From NCBI GenBank assembly GCA_027039465.1, contig JALWEA010000326.1:1-34667 (forward strand): a stretch of DNA of 34,667 bases, read 5' to 3'. Under the pieces are notes generated by a model that saw only the letters and a program-made list of their open reading frames with translations, was not told where the DNA came from and searched no databases. This stretch comes from Calditrichia bacterium (GTDB taxonomy: Bacteria > Calditrichota > Calditrichia > Calditrichales > Calditrichaceae). This document shows, piece after piece, positions 9,991-18,319 of this stretch (positions are counted from its first letter, which is position 1; each line of letters starts with the position of its first letter). Position numbers and translations under genes: made by a program.

Positions 9991-11250
9991 TTAATTAATA
10001 AAATTCATTTTAAAATCTTCATATTGAGAAATAATGATATCCAAACATTTTTCTTTTAATCCGTCATTCTCACTATCTTTCCATATATGTAATAGAATTT
10101 TTTTAATATCATCTTTATTCAAGTGCGATATTTTATCCGGAATAGATATTCCGATCTCCATCTTCTCCCCGATCATATAACAGAGTCCACCCAATACTCC
10201 CTTAGCCAATGAATTGGCAATTACATCTTGCTTGTATGCTTCTCTAATTGCTCCGACCAATCTATCCCCATACCCTAATTTTCTCACCGGATCTCTGCAT
10301 ATTCTTTGAACTTCATCTCTTAAATAGGGATTAGTCATTCGTTCCAATAAGTCGTTTCCATAAAAAGTAAATCCTTCTTCAGTGAAAAGATGTTCATTCA
10401 AATGCCTATACTTTCTTAATAAAAAAGCGCCGCTCTCTTTTTGAAATGCCGTAACTCCGTATTCCCAAAGTTGTGCATCATTTTTTATTTCACTCATATA
10501 TTTGTAACCTTTGAGGTAAGCCAAAAACCCCAACATAGAGTGCACCGCATTATGACCGAATAATTTTGCCTCTTCAAATGGCAACAGATTTTCCTTTTCT
10601 ACAAATACTTCAATTCCTTTTTTAAAACCCGGTAATGTGATTTTGGAAACAATGATATTATTGAATGCTTCTACTAATATGGCTGAACTACTCTCGGGTG
10701 TCATTCTGTCCAAATTAAGTTCTTCGATTGTCTTTTTATCCTGAACTACCCCGCTCATTTTTCCTATGACGGTATTAAGAATCTGGAAATTCCGCAGATT
10801 TTCCGGTTTTGTATATTTTAGAATTTTTTCTCTTAGGATTTCAGCCGCATAATTATTGTTCTCAGAGGCATAAAGTATTTTTTGCTTATTGGGATGGATA
10901 TTCTTGGCTAATAATTTCGCAATTGAATTTTCTCCGGCATCATAAAAATCGACGCTCGGTATTGCGGTTGCCATTTCATCGGCTTCTGAAATTGCAGATT
11001 CAATTTTACTTAAATCATTAGGATCTGTTGGATTATAGATTTCAATATTTTTAATCCGAAATTTATCGATTCCGGTATTCGTGGCAATATTAACTACAAA
11101 AGAATTTCCTGCATTCCGAACTTCATTTACTAATTTGTCGTTAATTTCAGAGATTACAAACCTCTTAAAATTGTTGGATTTAATAGCTTCCATTAGCATT
11201 AGGCCGGACTGTATGGCGCCAAGCCCAAATCCTAAAAATGTCTTTTTCAC
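9991..11250 (-). CDS. Mannitol-1-phosphate 5-dehydrogenase-like polyol dehydrogenase
   Basis: LGFGLGAIQSGLML N-terminal nucleotide-binding motif; mannitol dehydrogenase C-domain features NAVHSMLGFLAYLKGY, RMTNPYLRDEVQRICRDPVRKLGYGDRLVGAIREA. Confidence 0.8.
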   Translation of the reverse strand: MKKTFLGFGLGAIQSGLMLMEAIKSNNFKRFVISEINDKLVNEVRNAGNSFVVNIATNTGIDKFRIKNIEIYNPTDPNDLSKIESAISEADEMATAIPSVDFYDAGENSIAKLLAKNIHPNKQKILYASENNNYAAEILREKILKYTKPENLRNFQILNTVIGKMSGVVQDKKTIEELNLDRMTPESSSAILVEAFNNIIVSKITLPGFKKGIEVFVEKENLLPFEEAKLFGHNAVHSMLGFLAYLKGYKYMSEIKNDAQLWEYGVTAFQKESGAFLLRKYRHLNEHLFTEEGFTFYGNDLLERMTNPYLRDEVQRICRDPVRKLGYGDRLVGAIREAYKQDVIANSLAKGVLGGLCYMIGEKMEIGISIPDKISHLNKDDIKKILLHIWKDSENDGLKEKCLDIIISQYEDFKMNFIN

Positions 11251-11271
11251 GGGATCAATTCTCTTTTTTAG

Positions 11272-12033
11272 TTAGGCTATGATAATATTTACCTTATTTT
11301 TTTTATATTTTTGGAGTATCTTTTTATCAATACCGCTATCCGTAATCAGATAATCGATGGACGATAATTCTGCGAATTTAAAAGTCGAATCATGTTCAAT
11401 TTTCGAAGAATCACACAGAAGGAATACTTCGTTTGCGGAACTCGCCATTACATTACTTACCTGTGATTCATTATTTCCGTAGGCAGTCAAACCGTTTTTT
11501 AAGGATACCCCATCTGTTCCTATAAAAGCTTTTTTTACCGAATATTTTTTTGCTTGCTCAACAGCGGTATGCCCGTAAATAGACCTTCTCTCGTGAATAA
11601 TATCTCCGCCAAGAATTGTTACTCTGATATTGGAGTAATTAGATAATTCCGAAGCAGCAGGGAGGGAGTTGGTTATAACGGTAAGGCCCTTTCTGTCTTT
11701 GAGGAATGGACACATTCTTATAAGAGTTGTACCACTATCGATGTAGATGCTTTCATTATCACGTACAAATTTGGCAGCTTTCCTACCAATATCAATTTTA
11801 TGTTTCTTATTTGCTTCAATTCGGGTAGCAAAACTGAACATGTTTTCCAATGGATCAGCTAAAATGGCACCACCGTGAGTGCGAATTAAGTATCCTTCTT
11901 CCGCCAGCTTGGCAATATCGCGCCTTGCGGTCATGCTGGTAACATTAAACTTCTCAATTATTTGATTGACCGAGATTTTCCCCTTTTTATAAAGGGTATC
12001 CATTATAAATTTTTCTCTAACTTTTTTATTCAT
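11272..12033 (-). CDS. DeoR/GlpR family transcriptional regulator
   Basis: 253 aa; N-terminal HTH ISVNQIIEKFNVTSMTARRDIAKLAEEGYLIRTHGGA and sugar-phosphate sensor domain NESIYIDSGTTLIRM...KKAFIGTDGVSLKNGLTA. Confidence 0.95.
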   Translation of the reverse strand: MNKKVREKFIMDTLYKKGKISVNQIIEKFNVTSMTARRDIAKLAEEGYLIRTHGGAILADPLENMFSFATRIEANKKHKIDIGRKAAKFVRDNESIYIDSGTTLIRMCPFLKDRKGLTVITNSLPAASELSNYSNIRVTILGGDIIHERRSIYGHTAVEQAKKYSVKKAFIGTDGVSLKNGLTAYGNNESQVSNVMASSANEVFLLCDSSKIEHDSTFKFAELSSIDYLITDSGIDKKILQKYKKNKVNIIIA

Positions 12034-12054
12034 AGCTTCTCATCTCATCAAAAC

Positions 12055-12083
12055 AAACATTTTCGAACATTAATTTAAACATT
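12055..12083. promoter_or_regulatory. Possible operator: three RAACATT half-sites about one helical turn apart upstream of deoR
   Basis: AAACATT 12055-12061, GAACATT 12065-12071, AAACATT 12077-12083 (10 and 12 bp spacing), 22-50 bp upstream of the DeoR start codon. Confidence 0.35.
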
Positions 12084-12317
12084 TTTCCAGCTCGGCGCAA
12101 TTATATTATTACTAAAATAGTTTGATTTTTTAGGGTATCATAAAGCACAGAACAAATTATTCCATGCATCTTTAATGGCTATACAATTGGTAGGAGAATA
12201 TGTCCAAAATACGAAATATGAATACGAATCCAAAGGAAGGTCTTTTATAGGAATCTTTAATCAACACCCGCCCGCATAAGGTGCGCCCCGCTATGCCGGA
12301 ACATTAATAATTAAATT

Positions 12318-12520
12318 TATGTGTTTGCTTTAAAAAGCCCTAAAGGGCTAAAATATAGAGTTTCTGAAGATTGATCCCCAACATAAATATTTGGGCTAAC
12401 TTATGGCTTTTTAGTTTGTTAGCCCCATCCTTCTATTTACATCGCGATTTATCGGGAAGGATGGGGGCTGAATAATCATTTTACACCAAAAGGTACTTTA
12501 GCCCCTTTTTAGAGCGGACT
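12318..12520. repeat. Palindrome-rich intergenic repeat, copy 1 (with extra about 60 bp hairpin insert)
   Basis: tatgtgttt..taaaaagccctaaagggctaaaatatagagtttctgaagatt.atccccaacataaat...aacttatgg...ctgaataatcattttacaccaa.agg..ctttagccccnttttagag shared with 14642-14782. Confidence 0.88.
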
Positions 12521-12560
12521 CATTTATTTAATGTTAAATTCACATTATGCCGAATTTTAA

Positions 12561-13670
12561 TCAATCTCTTTTTTGGGTCTTTGAATATTTTTTAACGATG
12601 GCTTCCATTTCATCATTTTGATTTTCAATACTTTTAAGTAAGGCGATTTGTGTTCTTGTTCTGATAAGATTATGTTCGGGATAACTTGTATTATAGTAAA
12701 CATCGTTAAGAATATAGTCCGTTAAAAAACGAACAGCCTGTTCATAAACAATCACTTTTGCGCCGTAAACCAAATTATTGATTTCCAAATCAGTAAGAAC
12801 TTCCGCCAATTCCTCCAGATATCCCTTTACAAGCGCTTCAAAAATATTTATGCGCATTGTAACTTTGGACGAATCCCTTTCGTCTTCTTCAACCGGACTT
12901 GTTGATGTTCGCACCATATCTCCGAAATCGTAAAGAACCGTACCCGGCATAACAGTATCAAGATCAATAACACATTTACCTTCGTTTGTTTCTTTGCTCA
13001 GCATTACATTATTTATTTTTGTATCATTGTGTGTAATTCGAATGGGAAGCTCATTGTTTTCTATTAATCGTGTTATCTTATCCGATAATGAACGGTAAAA
13101 ATCGATTATCTCTATTTCCTTTTTCACTTTATCAACTCTTCCAACCGGATTCTCATTGATTGCATGGTCAAACATGTTTAAACGACTTTTAAGATTGTGG
13201 AAATTGGGGATGGATTCCTTAAACTTATTTATATCCGCATCAATTAACAACTTTTGAAAACGTCCAAACGCTTTTGCCGCGTTGTAAGCTTGCTCAAAGG
13301 TTTCTACATATTCAACGGTGTAAGCATCTTTTATAAATACAACCAAACACCAATAATCATCATTCGCATCGGTATAATAATATTTTGAATCCTTTGTTTC
13401 TATTAATTCCATTAAACATTTCGACTTATTGTCTTCATCCGATTCTTTTAACTTCTTTTTGATATGCTTTAACGCATTCACCGTATTATCAATAACTATT
13501 TTCGGATTTTTGAAAACATATTTATTTATTTTCCTAAGAATATATTCCGTATTTAAACCGTTATGATCTAAGGTGACCAAAAATGTATCATTAATATGTC
13601 CGTTACCATAAGGTTTTGCATCAACAAAATCACCATATACTTTGAAATTTGATACTATTTGTTTAACCAT
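12561..13670 (-). CDS. N-acetylhexosamine 1-kinase-like (NahK-like) APH-family phosphotransferase
   Basis: 369 aa; YGNGHINDTFLVT nucleotide loop, RITHNDTKINNVMLS catalytic loop, CVIDLDTVMPGTVLYDFGDMVRT metal-binding segment. Confidence 0.85.
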   Translation of the reverse strand: MVKQIVSNFKVYGDFVDAKPYGNGHINDTFLVTLDHNGLNTEYILRKINKYVFKNPKIVIDNTVNALKHIKKKLKESDEDNKSKCLMELIETKDSKYYYTDANDDYWCLVVFIKDAYTVEYVETFEQAYNAAKAFGRFQKLLIDADINKFKESIPNFHNLKSRLNMFDHAINENPVGRVDKVKKEIEIIDFYRSLSDKITRLIENNELPIRITHNDTKINNVMLSKETNEGKCVIDLDTVMPGTVLYDFGDMVRTSTSPVEEDERDSSKVTMRINIFEALVKGYLEELAEVLTDLEINNLVYGAKVIVYEQAVRFLTDYILNDVYYNTSYPEHNLIRTRTQIALLKSIENQNDEMEAIVKKYSKTQKRD

Positions 13671-13744
13671 ATTTTTGGCCCCATAATTTTGAGAGATAAA
13701 TTCTTCTTTTAATTAATCCACTTATTTTCAGGAAAACCGAAAAC

Positions 13745-14575
13745 CTATTCCGGCACTTTGTATATTCTTTCAATTTCCGAATCAGAATTTAACATTTCTT
13801 TTAGCTGATACGCACGCTTAAGCACAGCCTCTCTATAACTCTCTTCAACCTGAGAAGTATAATGCTTAAATAGTAAATCCGTTTTACGCAAAATATTAAC
13901 CGGATAATTAATAGTCAATACATTGTTTCTTTTCAAAAAGGCTTCTGCTTTTTCCCACTCGTCTTTATTTGCATGGCCGGTATATGGTTGGTCTTCACCA
14001 AAATAGATAACCGCATTTAAGTTCTCTTTGAGTTCTTTTTTTGCATCAATAACCGCTTCCCTGAGAATGATGTGGTCGATATGCTCTTTAACACCCAGCG
14101 GCAATAATATTGCAGTATCTTTTAATGCTAACAGTTTGGATGCATATTTTTTAATTCTACCATAGATTTGCCAATCTTCATCTGCAAATTCATCTCTCGT
14201 CCCATGCGGAAATTCAAAAGCTTCATTTGTTTCCAAATTCTTGCCTCTTAATAAACATTCACGCTCGCCTAATAATTCATAAATATAATTTTCATGCCCG
14301 ATCAACTCATCCAGGCATTCCAAATCTTCAAGCAAACGAATGCCCGTTGCGTACTTAATACGTTCCAAAGAGACATCCTTATTTCCGATATCGTCATGTG
14401 CTTGATATGTAGAACGGCTAAAGATATTAACAATTTTTATTTCTTTTGCATCAACAAGCTTATTGCGATATAGCGCATCTAAGTAACCTCCGAAAGTAAG
14501 TAAAACATCGTCATAATGAGGAGATAGTATCATTATGTTTTTCTGTTTAATAACATCTTCGATATTTGTAACCAT
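13745..14575 (-). CDS. PIG-L/LmbE-family deacetylase
   Basis: 276 aa; IMILSPHYDDVLLTFGGYL (HxDD zinc motif), PLGVKEHIDHIILREAV (HxDH). No signal peptide. Confidence 0.85.
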   Translation of the reverse strand: MVTNIEDVIKQKNIMILSPHYDDVLLTFGGYLDALYRNKLVDAKEIKIVNIFSRSTYQAHDDIGNKDVSLERIKYATGIRLLEDLECLDELIGHENYIYELLGERECLLRGKNLETNEAFEFPHGTRDEFADEDWQIYGRIKKYASKLLALKDTAILLPLGVKEHIDHIILREAVIDAKKELKENLNAVIYFGEDQPYTGHANKDEWEKAEAFLKRNNVLTINYPVNILRKTDLLFKHYTSQVEESYREAVLKRAYQLKEMLNSDSEIERIYKVPE

Positions 14576-14641
14576 TATTTATTTCTCCTATACAAACGAA
14601 TTATCCGAAATATTTTTCAATGTATTTCTTTAAATTACATA

Positions 14642-14782
14642 TATGTGTTTACTCTAAAAAGCCCTAAAGGGCTAAAATATAGAGTTTCTGAAGATTTATC
14701 CCCAACATAAATGTTGGGGCTAACTTATGGACTGAATAATCATTTTACACCAAGAGGGGCTTTAGCCCCCTTTTAGAGTGGA
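14642..14782. repeat. Palindrome-rich intergenic repeat, copy 2
   Basis: Same orientation as copy 1; contains palindromes GCCCTAAAGGGC and CCCCAACATAAATGTTGGGG; ends ggggctttagcccccttttagag, partly inverted relative to its start actctaaaaagccctaaagggct. Confidence 0.88.
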
Positions 14783-14789
14783 TTTTACG

Positions 14790-16292
14790 CTATATTTTTA
14801 TCTTCTTAAGCACCTGATATAACGTTTTGTACTTATCATATTTTTCATTGTATATTTTTACATTTTCCTGGTTGGGATAAACCGTTGATACAGGTTTCAC
14901 CCATTCGGAAGCCAAATCAACAACCGAAATATTATTATCTTTACTACAGGCCAACATAGCCGCTCCCATACATCCGGCTTCCGTTATATTTAATGTTGTA
15001 ATTTTTTTATTTAACACATCGGCTTTTAACTGCGTCCACATTTTAGATTTAGCGCCACCGCCAACAACTCTAAGTTCTGAAATTTTATAACCTGAATTTT
15101 GAAGAATTTCCAGATTAAGACGCATTTCCAAGGTCACTCCTTCCAAAAGCGCCTTAATAATCTCTCCCCTTTTCGTAGAAAGCCGTAAACCTAAAATGGC
15201 CCCTTTGGTTTCGGTATCGAAATAAGGCGTGCCGGATGGAGTAAAGTATGGCAAAACCATCAGATTGGAAGGCTTCTCTTCAACCGAATCGAGAATAAGT
15301 TCATAGGCATTTTTGCCGGTTTGTTTTGCTTTTTCAACTTCTAATTCGCCAAATTCATCTCTAAACCATTTCAGGATATTCCCACCGGTCAAACTAACAG
15401 CTACGGTAGTATAAATATCTTTAACCGTATAATTATAGGTGCAAAGATTATTTTTCTTAAGCTCGTCGGTAAATACGGCTTTAAGAGAAATGGGAGTAAT
15501 GCATTCAACCGTTCCAGTTGCATACATGGCCACTCCCTCATCAACGACTCCCGCTCCAAGCGCACCGCAGGATTGATCATGGCCGCCGGCAACAATAAAA
15601 GTATTTTCCGATAAACCTAACTCCGTTGCTATTTGGGGATCGACATTCCCGGCAATTTCGCCGGACATTATTGGCTTTGCCAATTGCTCGGTCGAAATTC
15701 CTACTGCGTCTAAAATTTCTTTACTCCATTGTTTTTCCCTGACATCAAACATCATTGTACGCCCGGCAAGGTTATAACTAATAGCAGGATCAAGACCAAG
15801 CCGATACTGCAATAAATCTTCAAAGCATAAAAAATATTTTGTTTTCTTCCACAATTCCGTTCTATTTTCCTTGAACCAAAGCAGTTTAAAAAGTGTAAAT
15901 AGTGGCTGAGCCGTATGGCCCGTTATTCCATAGAGTTTATCATCATCAAAATTGGCAAGAAATTTACTTACATAGGGTTTTGGACGGACATCTGATGAAA
16001 CCATACTATTATGTAAAGTTTCTCCGTCAAATCCTATTGGAGTAAAGGCTTCACCCTGGCTTGATATTCCAATTGCTTTTACCGTACCTGGCTTAACTGC
16101 ATGCGTACATTCTTTTATTACTTCAAAACATTTGTTAATTACTTCGTCGGAATTTAATTCGGCTCCGCCATCTTCGGTAAAGATGACATTATACTCACGG
16201 TAGGAACTTGCAAGTTGCCGCCCGTTGCTATCAAAAGCCACGGCTTTACACCCGCTCGTTCCAATATCAATTCCTAAGTATGAATCAGCCAT
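14790..16292 (-). CDS. FGGY-family carbohydrate kinase (xylulokinase-like)
   Basis: 500 aa; YLGIDIGTSGCKAVAFD phosphate-binding, GGHDQSCGALGAGVV, LRVVGGGAKSKMWTQLKADVLNKKI. Confidence 0.92.
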   Translation of the reverse strand: MADSYLGIDIGTSGCKAVAFDSNGRQLASSYREYNVIFTEDGGAELNSDEVINKCFEVIKECTHAVKPGTVKAIGISSQGEAFTPIGFDGETLHNSMVSSDVRPKPYVSKFLANFDDDKLYGITGHTAQPLFTLFKLLWFKENRTELWKKTKYFLCFEDLLQYRLGLDPAISYNLAGRTMMFDVREKQWSKEILDAVGISTEQLAKPIMSGEIAGNVDPQIATELGLSENTFIVAGGHDQSCGALGAGVVDEGVAMYATGTVECITPISLKAVFTDELKKNNLCTYNYTVKDIYTTVAVSLTGGNILKWFRDEFGELEVEKAKQTGKNAYELILDSVEEKPSNLMVLPYFTPSGTPYFDTETKGAILGLRLSTKRGEIIKALLEGVTLEMRLNLEILQNSGYKISELRVVGGGAKSKMWTQLKADVLNKKITTLNITEAGCMGAAMLACSKDNNISVVDLASEWVKPVSTVYPNQENVKIYNEKYDKYKTLYQVLKKIKI

Positions 16293-16324
16293 ATTCTTCT
16301 CCGTTAATTTTCAATCTAAAAACA

Positions 16325-17326
16325 TTAGACATACCAAAGTTCAAAATATTTTTTAATTATATTCTGCATTTCTTGAAATATTATATCCTGCCTGTATTTG
16401 GTTGTAAAATAATCCAGAGATAATTCGCTTGTGTGATCGGCATTTTCTCCCAACAGTTTTTCTGCAAGTAATTTTTCCGCTTTTTTAACACCTACTATTT
16501 TTGAGGCATTTTTTAACATATCATAAAATAATGCCGGCGTTGAATCTCTTTCCAGAGTAGTCCAGATATTGACTTTACAAATACCGTCGTCAAAAAGTTT
16601 CCCAAGTTTATCAGGAGGAACCGAGGAGGTACCATGTAAACAGATATGATGGCCTATTCTCTCTTTAATTTTTCTAGCAAGTTCACCATGATACTTTAAT
16701 TCGGCAGCGCTTGCACGATGTTCGGTTCCCAGATTTGCGACAACTATATCAACCCCGGTTTCATTAAAATAACGTTCCGCTAATTCCGGCGAAGTTAAAA
16801 CATTTTTAGGATGACCTTTTGAAGCTATTTCGTCACAGGCGCCCTCGATCACAATCTTATCTCTATTCTTCTCAACAAATGCAGCGGTTTTTTTAATGTT
16901 TTCTTCAATTGGAAGTGTTGATGCATCGAACATAATTCCGGAAAACTGAGACATATCCCATTCCAATAATTCCTTATCATCATCCCACTGAACATGATCG
17001 AGATGGATGAGTACTTTTAGTTTTCCATAAGGTGATTCTTTGGAAGTAAGAACAGCAAGATCGGCAAGGAACAGACGAAGCCCCACATTCCATTTTCTTG
17101 TATGGGTATAATAAACGGATTGAGGCCGATCTTTGTAATTATTCGTAATACCAATAATGACCGGGAGTTCGGCATTACCGATCTTTTCTCCGTAATCTTT
17201 AGCAGCTTGCAAAATTGCTTCCACAGTGGTCAGGTTTTCCGCATTGAATGCCGGTAGAGTCCATTTTCGTTCGGCAGCTTCTGCAAATACGTCCATCACG
17301 TGTGGTCTATCCAGTATGAGCGGCAT
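16325..17326 (-). CDS. Class II (fructose-bisphosphate/ketose-phosphate type) aldolase
   Basis: 333 aa; LPAFNAENLTTVEAILQAA, VLIHLDHVQWDDD, GIMFDAST, VVANLGTEHRAS, HICLHGTSSVPPDKL, GICKVNIWT. Confidence 0.88.
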   Translation of the reverse strand: MPLILDRPHVMDVFAEAAERKWTLPAFNAENLTTVEAILQAAKDYGEKIGNAELPVIIGITNNYKDRPQSVYYTHTRKWNVGLRLFLADLAVLTSKESPYGKLKVLIHLDHVQWDDDKELLEWDMSQFSGIMFDASTLPIEENIKKTAAFVEKNRDKIVIEGACDEIASKGHPKNVLTSPELAERYFNETGVDIVVANLGTEHRASAAELKYHGELARKIKERIGHHICLHGTSSVPPDKLGKLFDDGICKVNIWTTLERDSTPALFYDMLKNASKIVGVKKAEKLLAEKLLGENADHTSELSLDYFTTKYRQDIIFQEMQNIIKKYFELWYV

Positions 17327-17388
17327 ATTTCCTCCTTATAAATTGCGAAAATGTCTAATTAATTTTTCATATTTCCAAATTACTTTTA

Positions 17389-18282
17389 TTACTTTTTTGA
17401 AAATTCCCAAATAAGCTGCCAGGAAAATGTTTCCCCGGGTGAAACAAACCAGCATCTGTTTGTTTCATAATTTTCTTTGAGATTACTTGTTAACCCGGGG
17501 ATCGGTTCAAAAGCGCACTCATTTCTTCTGCAACCATCTTCATCGGGATATGCCGAATTATTCCACCAAATTCCAATACTTGAAAACTGTTCCAAAGGAT
17601 AAATCATTTTGAGTTGCAGGTTGTTTTTAAACGTTAGCGTTAATTCATTCCCTTCAATTTCTCGCAAAAAAAACATATTTGTTTTACCGACCTTCTGTTT
17701 GAATAAGTATTCCTTAACCGCCTCCGGTGTGTTTAATTCGGGAATTTCTTTTTTAGCAATCGAGTCAAAAAGCGTTTTGAAATTCGGTACTGAAAAATCA
17801 ACAATTTCGTTTAGTGGCATTAGCGGATGAATAACATGTAGAAACGGCAGGATTTTATTACCATGGTTTACAATTTGAAAATTCCACACGATCGCATTTT
17901 CACTGAATTTCATTTCTCGTATAAAACTAACCGGTAATTTTTCGCTATTCACAGAGAAAATAAGCACGTCCGGCTTCTTATCAACTTTCCAGGATAGCCA
18001 GCATATTTCACCATGGTCAGGAACAATCCAGTCCATATCCGGGAACGGGGAAGGCTCCACCGATGGAAAACAATCATCATATCCATAAACCGGCCGAGTT
18101 TCATATTCACCATAATCTTTTGCAGGAGGACGAAATTGCTTCGGCTCAACGGTAAGCAAATCATATCCTTCATAACTTAATCTATCCAGCCGTCCCCCGT
18201 CTTCGGCAGTATATTCAACTGCCCAAGGACCATATTTAAAAGTATCTCTTTTCATAGCTGCATCTCTGATTTTGTTTAACAA
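17389..18282 (-). CDS. Aldose 1-epimerase-like (galactose mutarotase fold) protein
   Basis: 297 aa; GRLDRLSYEGYDLLT, GYDDCFPSVEPSPF, DHGEICWLSWKV, LPFLHVIHPLMPL, CAFEPIPG. True start may be the internal MKRDTF. Confidence 0.7.
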   Translation of the reverse strand: MLNKIRDAAMKRDTFKYGPWAVEYTAEDGGRLDRLSYEGYDLLTVEPKQFRPPAKDYGEYETRPVYGYDDCFPSVEPSPFPDMDWIVPDHGEICWLSWKVDKKPDVLIFSVNSEKLPVSFIREMKFSENAIVWNFQIVNHGNKILPFLHVIHPLMPLNEIVDFSVPNFKTLFDSIAKKEIPELNTPEAVKEYLFKQKVGKTNMFFLREIEGNELTLTFKNNLQLKMIYPLEQFSSIGIWWNNSAYPDEDGCRRNECAFEPIPGLTSNLKENYETNRCWFVSPGETFSWQLIWEFSKK

Positions 18283-18319
18283 AATAATTCCATTTCAAAA
18301 AACCAATATTTCTTTTTTG

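Noticed and set aside
12318-14782. Composite transposon with the repeats as insertion sequences
   Set aside because: Repeats are about 140-200 bp with no transposase ORF; at most MITE/REP-like.
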